A stretch of DNA of 64,000 nt from Myrica gale (GCA_963930655.1 OZ005612.1:18295001-18359000), one strand, 5' to 3'; shown: positions 35,891-48,493, numbered from the stretch's first letter. A program made the numbers and translations. Notes: generated by a model not told the origin, from the sequence alone.

Positions 35891-36480
35891 TTTTTTTTCT
35901 CAATAAACTAACATTTCCATTAAAAACTAAACTAAGCCAGAGGCAGAGTTACGATACAAAAAAAAGGAATACAAGAAGAATCTTTAAAACCAAACAGCCC
36001 AAAAAGAGCTGCTCACCGAGCAAGTAAATGAGCTTGAAGATTAAGTCTCCAAAGAACCCAATAAATTGCCCAAGCCGATTGTGCCTTGAATAAACGTCTA
36101 AGCAAGAGAACAAGGTCCTCACTTTTCCAGCAAGGAGGAGCAACATCTCACTCAATTTCTTCACACAGAAGGCGATAGTCTGATTCAAAAACAACCAAAG
36201 ACCAGCTATGTTGCAACGCAATCTTCACTGCATGAATAGTTGCCATAACTTAGCCCAGCAAATGGTTCGTAGCCTGAATATGTTCCATGTACGCGGTACA
36301 GAGAGAACTAGATGGTCTCGACAAGAAACGACTACGTACGATCCATCATGACGTATAACAACGTCAAAGTTGACCTCAATCCAGCCCACATCCAGGGGCG
36401 GCCAAGAATGAGATAGAGAGGGAGAACGGATCAACCAAACCGACTAATGATCTAGGAATCTACGAACAAGCGATGATTTA
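35890..36480 (-). mobile_element. 5'-truncated L1-type LINE, 3' end with RNase H-like domain
   Basis: On the minus strand the element ends in a poly-A run (plus-strand T8 at 35891-35898). Upstream the translation contains WPPLDVGWIEVNFDVVIRHD, the start of the RNase H-like domain found at the end of many plant LINE polyproteins and related proteins. The remaining pieces of that domain are spread over shifted frames (for example WQLFMQ ends at a stop, and other parts lie in neighbouring frames). No intact reverse transcriptase is present. The right limit is uncertain because it abuts copia sequence. Confidence 0.6.
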
Positions 36481-36489
36481 AGATCCGCA

Positions 36490-38375
36490 CCTCCTTGGCT
36501 TCATGTCGTGCAACAGTGTCCTGCCCGTTGACATATCTTTCACAACAAAATAACCAACAGTCAGTAAGAAACAACAATCATTATCTGCACAAAATTTCTA
36601 AATAGATAAAAGATTTACAATAACATTCGAACAATAAAGAACATTCTTCAAACCAAGATTATTGGGCAGAGAGACAAAACCAGTGTTGGTCATCGGTAAG
36701 GATGATTCATTCCCAATAGCCACAGTTTCCTTGCCTTGGTAAGGTTGTTACAAACTCAAATTCTCCAGTGTTGTGGTATTATGATTATTAGCACCATTAT
36801 CAGCAAACCAAGGTTGTTCATCTTGAGCCACGTGAGTATGAGCTACTATTGCAGCTAGTTCTGCTGAAGGATGTCGACCCCAAAAGGAGAAATCCATTAT
36901 GCGGTAGCAGTCCAACGCTTGACGATTGGACTTGCCACATATTTGACAAGGTGTACGGATGGGAGTGAAAGGCGAGTTTGGATTCTGGTGCCCATGGTTT
37001 GAGCTAGATTTTGATGGATTCTAGAAGTTAGGTGCAAAGGAAGGCTTCGTGTTTTGGCCTTTCTGAGGGTAAGGTCCTTTGTTGTTTCTAGGTTTCCTAT
37101 TAGAAGGATGGCCTTGTCGACTGGTAAACATAGCAAAAGTGTCATTGTCAGGTGGTATTGACTAAAGTTGACTTTCAAGAAGAGTTTCATAATTCAGGAG
37201 TTCATCTTGAAATGAAAGGCTATACTCTCGAGTAACAAAAGAAAATGAGGTAATAAATGGGTAATGTGCAGGTTTCAGTCCACTTACAATGTGGTTAATG
37301 AGCTCTTCCTCCTTCACAACTTTGTCGATTGCAGCTAGTTGATCTGCCCAATTCTTTGCACCTTCAATATAATTTGAACAAGTTTTTTATCCTTGTTTGA
37401 GGCTCTGAAGTTATCTTTATAAACAGGCAACATGAGTGCGAGAGTGAAGCAAAACGTGCAACGAGAGAGTCACACACTTGCTTAGTTGTATTCAAACCAT
37501 ATATAGTGCCAAGGACATTCTCTGACAAAGTAACATTTATCCAGCTGAGGACAAATTGATCCTTTTTGTTCCAAGTGACAAACTATGGATCAATAATAGA
37601 GGTAGCTTTTCCTTTTGCATCATAAGCGAATTTAGCTGGACAAGGTTCTGAGCCATCTATAATACCTACTAAGTCATGGCTCCTGAGCACCGGCATCAAA
37701 TGTGATACCCAGAGAAGATAATTAGAATAATTCAATTTTGATGGAAATCAGGTTGGAAAAATTTGGAGGAATGAATGTGGTGCTGGATGAAGAGCTAGTG
37801 GAAGCCATATCAAAATGAGATTGTTGGTGTGAACCTAAGGCTCTGATACCATGAAAAATTTCGCACACTAGATATGATTTTGGCTTGAGCAACTTAGTTT
37901 GTTGCTCGTATTCATTCAATATATATAGAAGATGTATATCAGTTCGTTTACATTTGAATTTCATAATTACAGATAAACATCTAATTCAATTATTCAAATT
38001 TTTTACCCTCTAAGTTCTGCACACTTTGTTCTTCTTCGCAACAAGCTTCGTGTTATTACCTCTCCTCTTCGCTTGAGGTGGGCGTTAACCAACCAAACCT
38101 GTAGATAACAGAATAACCGAATCTGCAGATAACATGCCAAGAAGATATGAAAACAAAACAACTTGATAAGTCACAAAAGGATGAGATTCGACAAATGTAT
38201 AAATAACATTTATTTATTTTTGAATTTATTTTGAATTAGATGTTTATATGTAGTTATGAAATTCAAATGTAAACGAACTGATATACATCTTCTATATATT
38301 GAATGATTACGAACAATAAGTTAAGTTGCTCAAGCCAAAATCATATCTAGTGTGACAAGTTTTTCACTAGTAAAG
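36490..38375 (-). mobile_element. Ty1/copia LTR retrotransposon fossil, partial, with inverted LTR pieces
   Basis: On the minus strand, LTR-derived sequence (about 37998-37849) is followed by a primer-binding site of the initiator tRNA-Met type (TGGTATCAGAGCC, at 37846-37834). Then come a gag start, the zinc-knuckle region, the start of the protease and the pre-integrase region, to about 36490. The rest of pol and the second LTR in the expected orientation are missing. A second LTR-like segment (about 38209-38375) lies in the opposite orientation to the first, giving a palindromic arrangement. The element is broken in many places and looks old. Confidence 0.75.
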
Positions 38376-38510
38376 AGAGACAAATAGTTAATGAACGACG
38401 ATATATCATTATCTACCATTAATCACAGAGTCTCCCTTGTGCGAGGCTCGTTTCTATTACATATCGTACAGCAACCTAACAGCCCAGTACGACGTCGTCC
38501 TAGTAAAAAG

Positions 38511-39739
38511 AAAATCTCACCGCTGCCATCCTGGCACAGGCGCACATGTGTGAACGAACAGAGAGAGCATTAAGAATTGCGTTGCCAGAGAAGCGCACTG
38601 CGTGGGGTACGGCCACACATGCAGTTACCTATCTACTTTTACGCTTTAAGGTATGGTGATGCTGGTTGCTGCAGCAAGACGACTGGGCCGGGCCTGTTGC
38701 AACGAGCAGTGACGTAAAGAACAGCCATGACGACACCGACGGTTGGATCAGAACGTTAGTGAAAGCTACAGAAGACTGCGTGGCTTCGTCTTGTTAGTTG
38801 TCAAGGTAGGAGAGGGAGTAACCAGCAAGTGTTTGGAGCTCGCGAAAAACAAAAATTTAAAATATTCAACACCAGAAAACTAATAAGAGAATGCGTTTCA
38901 TTACTTTCAAATTAATTTGTAATTGGTATCGGAATCGGAATGCAAACAAAAGGGGAGCAAGAAAATCTCGGTGAGTTGAATTCCAATGTCCACTGAAAGT
39001 CCATCCATCGTTTGGCTGACACCAAGCTTAATAAAGCCTACCCACCAATTAACTAGATAAAATATAAGGGAATAATATTGAATTTCCGACAGAATTATAA
39101 ACAAGTACTGCAATACATATTTACAGTGCCTGTTTCAATATAAGGTTTCCAACCATACATCATTTAATGCAATATCAAGAGAATATATATGCACATACGA
39201 GCTGATAAGGCCCTCGCTGTGGACTACCATGTCTTATATAGACACCACCTCTCATCTCCGTCTCGATCTCCCTATATGATCACCACCTCCATTCTTGGAC
39301 GAATGTGTAATTTTTGTGGACACATCTGCACGGGAGGGTGGGGGATCTTTCTCACGTGCTGATCGGAGTTCCTACAGGACATGAGACAAATAACTATTAG
39401 AGGAGCTGAAGAGAAAAAGGATTTACAGTTGATGTAAATAAATATATTATCAAGTCCAGTTTGCACATGTGATCAAATTGAGAACCTAATTCATCAATTT
39501 AACTAGCTTGCTCTGCAGCGCCTCCAAATATTAAGTGATAATCCTTGGTACATCTCCACCCCAAATTCTGTGATCTAATACATAGGGGCCAAGGCTATGC
39601 TAGCAAATCGGCATCAGACAGGCTATTAAACAAAGTATTCTGAATGTCGTTTCATGAGGATTTTGTTTAGTATAATCTACTTGCGTAACAAAGTGATATT
39701 AAGTGCACTAGGCATAACGTAGTGAAAGCTAGTCAAACA
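38511..39739. other. Intergenic and kinase 3' UTR
   Basis: No gene is recognised. The right part is probably the 3' UTR of the kinase gene. Short open frames carry no motif. Confidence 0.5.
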
Positions 39740-42495
39740 TTACTGGTCTAGCTCAAGACTTACTGAACGAAAAGGGAAGTCATCTGCCTCAAGCATATGA
39801 ACAATTTGCCCCATCTTTGGACGCTTATTGATATCCAAGTCTATACAGCGAAGACAAACCAGCAATGCCCGCTTTATAGCTCTGGGAGGGGGTTGAATCT
39901 CAATCAGGGGGTCCACAAGCTCTTCTCCACGACGACTTGCCACCATCCCTTTAAACCAATCAACCAAGTTCATCTGAAATACATTTAGTGGAAACAAAGT
40001 TATGATCTTTGACAGTGATGAATTCTTAGACATCGTGCTCTATAGGATAAACTTGGTTCACCTCTCCAGCTGGTCTGGAATAATCAATTGGGCTTCTTCC
40101 TGTAATGATCTCCATCAGCAAAACCCCAAAACTGTACACGTCACTCCCCTCGTTAAGCATACCTGTGCTTGCATACTCAGGAGAGACATATCTGCAATAA
40201 ATGATGACAACTACGCAAATATGACAGAGTAATGTCATCAAGCTAATTCATGTCAAACAGTAATTTAGGAAGCTGATGGAGAACAAACCCAAAGGTCCCC
40301 ATAACACGAGTAGTCACATAGCTTGCCTCTGCCCTCAAAAGCTTAGCCAGTCCAAAGTCTGACACTTTTGGGTTCCATTTTCGATCTAGAAGAATGTTAC
40401 TGGATTTTACGTCACGGTGCACAACTTTAGGTTCTAGTCCTTCATGCAAATAGGCTAGCCTGAGCAGATGAAAAAAACGATAAACAAGTTGATCTCATAG
40501 CGAAAGAAACGAAATAAGCAAAAAACCTATTGAACCAACGTGCACCACAGAAGTAGCATTGTGACAGGAAATTCCATGACTTGTATCTTTCTGTTGTGGA
40601 GGGAACGGGACAATGCCATGAGCATTATTACATGAAAAGTATAAAACCAACAAATTTTGAACAATCTAATGAAATCCGTAAGAGGGTTGGAACATCTCAC
40701 CCTTTTGCGGTCCCGATGGCAATCCTCATCCTAATATCCCAGGTCAGAGGGCTAACAGGGCCTACATCACCGTGCAACCACTGCTCCAAATTGCCATTGT
40801 CCACGTATTCATACACAAGCATCCTGAAATGAAAATGACAAGTTCCAACAGATGACTTAGTAGGCAAAAGAATTTCAACCACCTTTTAATTCGAAAGAGG
40901 AGATTGAGTCAAGTGGGCACAAGGAAAGTACCTTTGAGCACCTTCAGCACAATAGCCAAGTAGACCCACCAAGTTCTTATGCTTTACTTTCCCTATGGCT
41001 TCAACTTCTACCGTGAACTCTTTCTCTGCCTGACCTCTAGAAACATTAAGACGACAGCGTGTGAAAATATACCTGCCTATGGATTCCTCCAACTCAATGA
41101 ATGAAACAGAATGATTGAGCGGAAAATAATTTGATAATATTATTCGACATATAAGAATCTTAACCATAGTAGCGCAAGATATCACGTTCTCAATTCTCTT
41201 CCTACAGATGATTACCTAGAGTTCGCCTCTGTATACCGAATTCAAGTCTCGTTTATACAAAATCTCGAAATTTGTGAACCAGCATAGCTAATTGTTTAAA
41301 TATAGTGGCTTCCTCGAGAGTTTGATAACATCAGTTCCCAGCATCTTGATTAATGTGGATCAAGATCCTTTGAAGAGCACAGACAATAATCATGAAAATA
41401 GGGGAGCTTTAAGAAAGTAGCAATTGTGGATAATATAATACGGATAGAAAAAACAAACGGAATAAAGATATAAAGCACAAAGTAACCTGACCATTTGCTT
41501 TTTTCTAGTAGTCCGCAACGAAGGCAGTCTAGTACCGACACAGAAAAACACTGTCCAGATAGTGCACTGTTGATAGTTTTACTTCCACTTGTTCTTAGTA
41601 CAAGTGGAAATATTTAACTTCTATGAAAGAAAAAATTATACAACAAAAGAGCAAAACTTGGGCAAGAACAAAACAAAATCTGCAGTATGATCTGAACATA
41701 AATCCTATAATAATAATAAAAAGTCAAAACCATAGTTCGATGGAAGCTTTACCACAAAACGCGGATCTACGGTCTACCAATCATAATAAACCAGAGAGAC
41801 GTGTAATTTCTTTCACGGAAAATTTGATGTCGAGAAAAATATGAAGTAATGTAAAAGGAAACATCCCCTATCCATCGAAACAAACAGGCCCTAAAGGTTT
41901 CAAACTCTACATACTTGTTGTTCAGAAGGTTCTTCACCGCCACCACCGAGCCGTCCTGCATGACTCCTCTGTAAACGACGCCGTAACCTCCCTCGCCTAT
42001 CATGTTCTCCTCTGCAAATCCACGAGTCGCAATCTCCAGCTCCTTCAAGCTGTACCAACGGCCCCACCCGATGTTCTCAGGATCCACCGACGCGTCGCTC
42101 CGGCTGCCAGCGGACACCTCACTGTCTCCGCTCCATTTCCCTCTTTTCTTTTTGTCCTCCGCCTCAACCACCGCCTCTTTTAACTCCTCATTTCCAATTT
42201 TGACCCCCGGTTTCTCAGAACCAAAGTCAAGCTCCAAGGCCTTGATCTCCACGATCTCCTTGGATACCAGCGGGATTTGCCCCGAGCTATGCTTAACACG
42301 CATTCTACGCTTCCGAGAACTTCTGCTCCTATAAATGCAGACAAAGATCGCGAGGGAAACTGCAATCGCACATAGCAGGAGGATCCCGATCACGACGTAG
42401 AATTTTAGGCCGAGAAATAAGGTTTTGGAGGTGAGCTTGTGGGATAGAGAGCTGTCGGAGGCTTGCACTTCGCCAGAGTTGCCGGAAACCGACAT
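39740..42495 (-). CDS. Probable receptor-like Ser/Thr kinase, At4g34500/At1g01540 type, 447 aa
   Basis: A membrane-anchored kinase with almost no extracellular part. Exons in transcript order: 42495-41915, 41036-40932, 40823-40701, 40459-40289, 40191-40062, 39973-39740; 1344 nt in phase, with GT-AG introns. One transmembrane segment lies at about residues 32-55 ([20 protein letters not shown]). A juxtamembrane region with a K/E-rich stretch and the conserved [15 protein letters not shown] follows. Kinase motifs are complete: glycine loop [11 protein letters not shown], lysine motif [21 protein letters not shown] (an RD kinase), DFGLAKLL, the activation-loop end MGTFGYVSPEYA, and PDYS-type subdomain text [15 protein letters not shown]. 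It ends SLELDQ. The kinase type with WGRWYTLRELE is known from Arabidopsis At1g01540, At4g01330 and At4g34500. Substrate is unknown. Intact. Confidence 0.94.
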
Positions 42496-42888
42496 TATTT
42501 CCCGGCGAGGTGAAACGAGTGAGTGTGGGCCGTGTAATTTTACTCCGGACCGTCTGTCTATGAGCTAAGCGAGAGACGTTGAGGTCTGGTCTATGAGTGT
42601 TTGGTCAAAGGTGAAAACTATCAAAAGGCCACCGCTTTGGAAATATTAGTAGAAGTTTTTGCTTGAAGGAAGTCTTGCGCCCAAAAACCAAAGAAGAAAG
42701 AAGTCTTGACGGATACAAAAATGGTGAAAAAGACTTTAAAATGACCGAGATGTTGTAATCTTTTGGGTTGAGTCTGGATGTCTATTACGCAAATGCCACT
42801 GTCTAGTGGGTGACTGACAACAGGGGACTTTAAGCTCAAAATGACCAAAATAACCTGCAAATATCGATAGGAATGTCGACGTCAGACT

Positions 42889-43084
42889 GGTTTTGTTTTG
42901 TAAAATTTTAGTATTTGAAAAATTTTAGGTACTGAGTTTAGTGAAAAAATTGAAGAGAAAGGTAATTTTTTATATTTTTTGTAGTGAAAAGTAATAATTT
43001 GATGGGGGAGAAAGAGATTATATTATAATATTTTATTATGTTAAAATTTGAGAAGATGTAAAATTTTAGAACACAAACCCAACC
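42889..43084. mobile_element. Tourist-like MITE, 196 bp
   Basis: The ends GGTTTTGTTTTG and ACACAAACCCAACC are imperfect inverted repeats. TAA follows the right end (43085-43087) but the left duplication has decayed. The core matches copies at 1021 and 20767 closely. Confidence 0.75.
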
Positions 43085-44593
43085 TAAGTTGTACATTTTA
43101 AGCAAAAGATTAATGCCATTAAAAGTTAGGAAAGATTAACTGCTCCTGTCATTAAGCATGTTAATGTAAATATAATATTTTTCCATAACACAATGAGTGA
43201 CGTTAAATTAGCGATATATATACCTAAGTGTAATGATTTTAAATATAATATCCAAAAAACTAGCATTTAATAGTTTGTTAATGGGCACTAGATGCAACTT
43301 GGTTTTAAAACAAAATTCTCTCTTGGGGGAGGGAGGGAGGTGGTGAGAATATCGGGATTCAACTTGGGTCTAAACTATACGTATTGGATGATTGGTTCTC
43401 TTTGTTTTTTTCTTCTTCCCTCTCTTTCTCTTGATTGGGTGAATGGACACTGGAGAGAATATCAACTTGGTCAGAACGTGGGGCTCTGATTAAAATTACG
43501 TGTACTTGTTGCATATCCCATTCGGCATCAATACAAAGGGATCCCAGCCAGCCAAGCCCTACTGTATACCGGCAACAAATATCTAATTGTCATCGAGTTT
43601 CCTAATCCAGAACAAAGATTCTTTGCTAATGCCGACGATTGTTACAGTTGGGAAGTTAGAGGTCGGCAGCATGAGAAAGATGGAGTCTTGATGAAGTAGT
43701 TTTCGTGAAGAAGAAAAGCCACCAACCGAACCAGTTAGAAGTATCGTGAGAGATGGGGGTGTTTAGTTGTGTTGTGTTGAGTTGTAGTGGGTGGGCCACT
43801 TGTGGGCCTTAGTATTTACCATTGAGTCTTAGTTTAGCCTGCTATTATGTTTGGACCTTGGGCAAGCCAGCTTAGTAGTTACTGATCAGCCCATTAATGG
43901 GAGACATCAGGTTAAGAAGGCAAGCAATTCTCACGAAGGAGATTATCGAACTTGTGAAGAGCTGTTTGGCAATGGAGGCTTGCCACCTCGAATTGACCTT
44001 ATCATTTTCATTTCTATGAATGAATTGAAGTATTTCCAATCTACAGCACTCATTCAGAAAAAATCTAAGTTACAATTCAAATATTTGTAACAAGCATTGA
44101 GGGATAATTAAGGTTAAGTTTTCAACCACTTTCTTGTCACCCTCGTTTTGTTTCGGGGTTGGAAACAGCCAATGAGTCCTCTTCCTTAGAAAACAATCTC
44201 TCCCGATAAATCCTCTCAGACTTGAATGAGATCCCCAGTGTCATCTGTCTGGACTAGGTTGCACGTGATTATCCAACGTGACTCTTTACCTAATGCGTCG
44301 TTACGTTATGTGCCTCTCAGACAAACACTAATTTGACAACTACGTGCCTTCGGCATTTGTTACCGTATCGGGAAACAGTGCTATTGACGACAATTACTTA
44401 GCCAACAAGAAAGGAGGAAGAAGATGAACAAAGCAGAGTCCAAAGATTGGGTTATAGTACCGGCCCGTCGCCGCCCGCCGGTCGCTGTTTCTAGCATATG
44501 AGCTACAGCGAAATGCATGGAAAACAATAAGATCAGTTGTAAATTACGACTACGACTGTCTACGAGCCGCTCTTTTTCTGAAAGCCCGAACTA

Positions 44594-44953
44594 ATGGCTG
44601 AATGGATACAAGGCACCGCTTTCTTTTTAATGTTCTTGATTGGCCGTTCCGGATTGAAAGGGGCGCTTTGTAATTGCGACAAACGGAGGGTGACATTTTC
44701 TTGCTGCTCGCAGAAGAACAGCGAGTGGAGACCTACCTTCGACATTTATCGTTTAAATTTGAAGATCCGCGTGGAAGAATCGCTGAAGTTATTGAAACAT
44801 GCTGATCTTGAAAAAGAAGGAGCGTCTTTAATGCAAAAGCATCCGGTGGGTTCAGAAATGCTAGCAATGATCGTGTACACGCGTGTCTGTTTGCAAGGAC
44901 ACGTGAAAAGGGGCATAGGAACGGGTTTTGTACACGAACCCGACGAATATTAA
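44594..44953 (+). CDS. Hypothetical 119-codon open frame, unrecognised
   Basis: Single-exon open frame starting MAEWIQGTAFFLMFLIGR and ending in TAA. The first 20-odd residues are hydrophobic enough to act as a signal or anchor, and the rest has mixed composition with several Cys (CNCDKRRVTFSCC). No family is recognised, no splice context supports it, and the opposite strand is also open for 83 codons. It may be chance. Kept only because it is the longest unexplained frame in a 4-kb gap. Confidence 0.15.
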   Translation: MAEWIQGTAFFLMFLIGRSGLKGALCNCDKRRVTFSCCSQKNSEWRPTFDIYRLNLKIRVEESLKLLKHADLEKEGASLMQKHPVGSEMLAMIVYTRVCLQGHVKRGIGTGFVHEPDEY

Positions 44954-45272
44954 TTAGATGATAAAAGAGTATAACGTTGATCAATGATTGCAGTCATCTC
45001 TTTTTTTTTGGCGGGTCACATTATTATTAAAATTTTAAAATATTATGAGTTGATTCTTTAGCATTTAAAATAAGAATAAAAAAATTGAAAAGCAAACAGT
45101 AACTTCTTTTTGAGGTAGGTTTTGGCGTTTTGCGAACAAGAGTAAATTTTGGAACATCTTTAATTACTGCATTAATCTTGATTTCCAAACATTCAACTAC
45201 CACTACAGGCGTCAGTTAGTTTTAGCTCAGTTGTCCCTACTTTTTTAGGAGGGTTAATTACTTAGGTATTAA

Positions 45273-45465
45273 GGTTCAGTTTGTCATTTAAAATTTCACA
45301 AAATTTTACACACTCTCACAATAAAATATTACAATATAATCTATCTCTTATCAAATCATAACTTTTTACTACAAAAAATATAAAAAAATTACCTCTCTTC
45401 ACTTTTTTACTAGATTCAATACCTAAAATTTTAACAACACAAAAATTTTACAACACAAACACACG
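45273..45465. mobile_element. Tourist-like MITE, 193 bp, inverse orientation
   Basis: The left end GGTTCAGTTTGTC is preceded by TAA (45270-45272); the right end AACACAAACACACG is followed by TTA. The core (TACTACAAAAAATATAAAAA, ACCTCTCTTCACTTTTTTAC) is the reverse complement of the 42889 copy. Confidence 0.75.
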
Positions 45466-46194
45466 TTACTGTAAAAAAATATATGCAAATTGATGAAAAA
45501 TAAAAGTATTTTATAATAATAATAAAATTTTAGACGACTAAATTTTAGTACGGTCCGAATGAAACGTTCGGCAGGGTGAGTTGGGCCTCGAACGGTGGTT
45601 TTTGGGGACCATGCTCAAATGTCCGTGCTATGGTGCAATGATATGCTGCTGCAACGTGGGAAACATTTTGATGCCCACCGGTACTATTTCGGTATTTCCT
45701 ATTTACTTTTGGTTTCATACCTTCTTTTACGGTTTGGCAGGCCCACGACGAGTTCTCATTGATTTTCTTGTTTCCACGCTAGATTTGTTATACTTGACGT
45801 AATCGCATCGCGGCAAGCTTTTCTTCCCCCCCTCCCCCAAAATTACTCGTACTTAAATGATTAAGGGTTGATATTCCTTAAATCATGCCATTGTTCTTGG
45901 ATTTTACATGACAAAAAAAAATTTGCTTGTTACATAAAAAGATGAGATGAGATTTGCCATCTTTTTGGGTCCAAGAAGGAGGATTTGTCTTTTCATTTCA
46001 CCTCTAGTGAGATATAATTCACCCCTTTTTATTATGACATGATTATACATAATGTTTCCATTGGTTAGCGTCCCTAGCTCAAAGCCAGGCCTTTTTTCTG
46101 ATCCATCGCCCGACCGTCAGGCCCGCCTACAAGTAGGTCTCATTTTCTCCCTACCCCAGCTAGTTTCTACTTCCATACAGCAATAACACTTTAT

Positions 46195-46446
46195 CATTTA
46201 TTTGTTTGTGAAAATTTTGGGGGTAGAAATTTTGAGTATTGATATTGGTAAAAAAAATGAAGATATTTTATTAGAATCGGTAAAAAAGTGAAAATATTTT
46301 ATGAGAGTTGACGAAAAAATGAAGAGGAAGAAAATTTCAATGAATAATATAATGAAAATAAAGTTTTGATTGAGAGAGATTATTTTGATGTTTTTTAATC
46401 AAGTTTGATATTTTAGGATGCCAAAATTTCGAGAAACAATCGCCCA
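46195..46446. mobile_element. MITE-like inverted-repeat element
   Basis: The left end TTTGTTTGTGAAAATTTTGG faces the right end CCAAAATTTCGAGAAACAAT in inverse. The interior is AT-rich with repeated GGTAAAAAA-TGAAGATATTT phrases. The ends resemble those of the MITE at 59030. No clear target duplication; limits are approximate. Confidence 0.5.
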
Positions 46447-46859
46447 AATGTGACTTGGATTTTGCTGTCATTCAAGAAAGGAAAAAAAAAGAGTCAGATT
46501 TTGTTGTTTTAAATTATTTTTGCTTTTGTTATGCAACTAAGGTAAAACACATTATTTTCATAGGGCTTAATTACACCAGAGGCTCATGTGGTATTCAAAG
46601 ATTACAAATAGGTACTTGAGGTAACGTTTTCAACAATTAGATCCCTGAAGTAGAGTTTTAAGAAAAAATAATTCCCTCCACCTATTTTCCGTCACATCCG
46701 TTAATGCCCATAGATGACGTGGCTTTAAAATTCAAGTCATAAAAAATCATCAAATAACACATGTCCACTTAATTAAATTGACACGTCGCATCTGCTTCTC
46801 CTTAGGAAAAGCATGACTCTCTCTCTCTCTCTCTCTCTTTCTTCTGATGACTGCGAAAC

Positions 46860-47090
46860 TCATTGACCGAGATTTGGAAGGGACGAGGAGGCTTCTTTGA
46901 TCTTCTCCTTAGCTTTTTCTACCATACCCGAAGCCGCGGATGGGATACCTCCTTCTGCTTGGGTAGAAAGTTCAGGCTTGTAGGGGGCGCGATGTTGTTC
47001 AGGTGAGATCGAGACTATAGTGTTTGGCTGGCCATCTTGTTCATACTTGACAACAATCGTTCTATGGCCTTTTTTCACTATCACGTCTTC
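46860..47090 (-). pseudogene. Captured LEA-like gene fragment, C-terminal part
   Basis: The minus-strand frame reads GEDVIVKKGHRTIVVKYEQD, then NTIVSISPEQHRAPYKPEL, and ends with VEKAKEKIKEASSSLPNLGQ and a natural TGA about 20 bp before the left inverted repeat. The K/E/A-rich amphipathic tail and the preceding beta-like block resemble, from memory, C-termini of some plant LEA-type proteins (At1g72100/At1g22600). The upstream reading frame is closed by a stop a few codons before GEDVI, so the fragment is partial. It is separated from the N-terminal-like piece by the hAT insertion. Confidence 0.45.
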
Positions 47091-47306
47091 TCCTTGCTTC
47101 TACTTCTTCAATCGGAGACTTGTATGTGAAGGTACGGTTGCAGGATTTTAAGGGGTTCTGCTTTCAGAGTTTAAGCCTTCGTGGGGGCGGCGTGGAGCTA
47201 GCACGTTGTTGTTGGGTTGAACTGATGGGTGTAAGCGTGCATCACTGCACACACACGTGGTGCATCTGCGTGTAGAAATTGCAGGACCTCGCTTAGTTGT
47301 TAGTGC

Positions 47307-48493
47307 TAGGGCTGCACAACCCCGGTGTAGGTGTCGGTTTTGGCCAAAACCAGCACCTACACCGGGTAGGCCGGTTTTTAAATAATTGTTACCTACACCT
47401 ACACCGTTAAGGGCAAAAACCGGCCCTTAGCGGTGGCGGTTTAGCGGTGACGGTTTCCGGTTATCCTACATTCATATTGAGCCATTTTTTTAGCATTTTA
47501 CGCATTTGACCCAATGTATTTCTTTTTTCTTTTGGTCCATTAATCACATATCAATAAAATCTAAACTAATGAAATCCAAATTTCAAAATCAATAAAATTA
47601 AATATCATATTAAAAGATAAGATGATAATTTAAAGTCCAAAGTAATATAGACGTCACTGTAAGTAGAAAGTATTACCTTTTGAAAAATCCAATTTAGACC
47701 CTAACAACACTTAGAGGGGAGAATATGTGTTTTCCCTCTAATTAACAAATCAATAACAATTTTAAAACATGTTCAAAACCTAGTAGGGTTTCCCTTGGTT
47801 TCACAAGGAAAATAAAAAAATTCAGCAATTTTTGAAATTCGTCGGAAGGTGCTCGAGCGCTCGTCGAACGTTATGTTTCTGTCTGAAATTTTAACTGAGC
47901 GCTTGAGTGCTTATCAAACGTGATGACTCTGTTTGAATTTTTGAACTAAAATGTAATTAAGTGACTGATTTTGCAAGCATGATATAAATTTAATAGTGAT
48001 TTATCAATTTTAGAAATTTAGACAATTTGTTAAAATTTCATAAAAACTCATACATTGATTTTAAAAATTTTCATGGTAGAATCTCGACCTCTTGACTTAT
48101 ATTATGCTATGTACTTACCAAAGTTTGGCATTAAACTGTTTAATTAGGATGTCAATGTCTTCATATATACCCTTCTAAATACAATAAATTTGTAATTTTT
48201 TTTACCAAAATTCTAAATAACTAGTTCATTTACCTATCAAGCTTTTTGGTACAAAACTTGAATGTAAGTATTTGATTAGACAAAACCAACAACAAATATC
48301 AAATATTCAGGTGAAACTAAACTATTGAGTAGAAACTAAACTAACAAAATTAAAAAAAAAATCCGGTTTCACGGTACCCGAAAACTCGGTGCCGGATAAA
48401 CCGGGAATCGCTGATTTTTTTTTAAACTAAACCTACACTAACACTAGTTAAGCTGAATATCGAGAACCCGGTGCCCGTGTCACCGGAGCCGTA
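47307..48493 (-). mobile_element. Non-autonomous hAT element (Ds-like), nested in the MULE
   Basis: 1187 bp bounded by an exact 8-bp duplication GTTAGTGC (47299-47306, 48494-48501). The ends TAGGGCTG and complement TACGGCTC are short inverted repeats. The subterminal regions are filled with CCGGT/GGTGTAGG-type motifs. The left 170 bp (CGGTGTAGGTGTCGG onward) matches the right end of the hAT at 32712, and the right 120 bp matches that element's left end. No open frame of note. Probably mobilised by a transposase from a sister element. Confidence 0.9.

Larger units (their letters stand above)
42496..46563. other. Kinase promoter side and long intergenic region
   Basis: About 4 kb without a supported gene. 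It holds three MITE copies (42889-43084, 45273-45465, about 46195-46446) and one weak open frame (44594-44953). Nothing else is recognised. Confidence 0.5.

Noticed and set aside
43851-44090. 79-codon open frame
   Set aside because: No motif, no splice context, typical length for chance in this base composition.
45581-45802. 73-codon hydrophobic open frame
   Set aside because: No recognisable family, no leader or splice evidence; likely chance.
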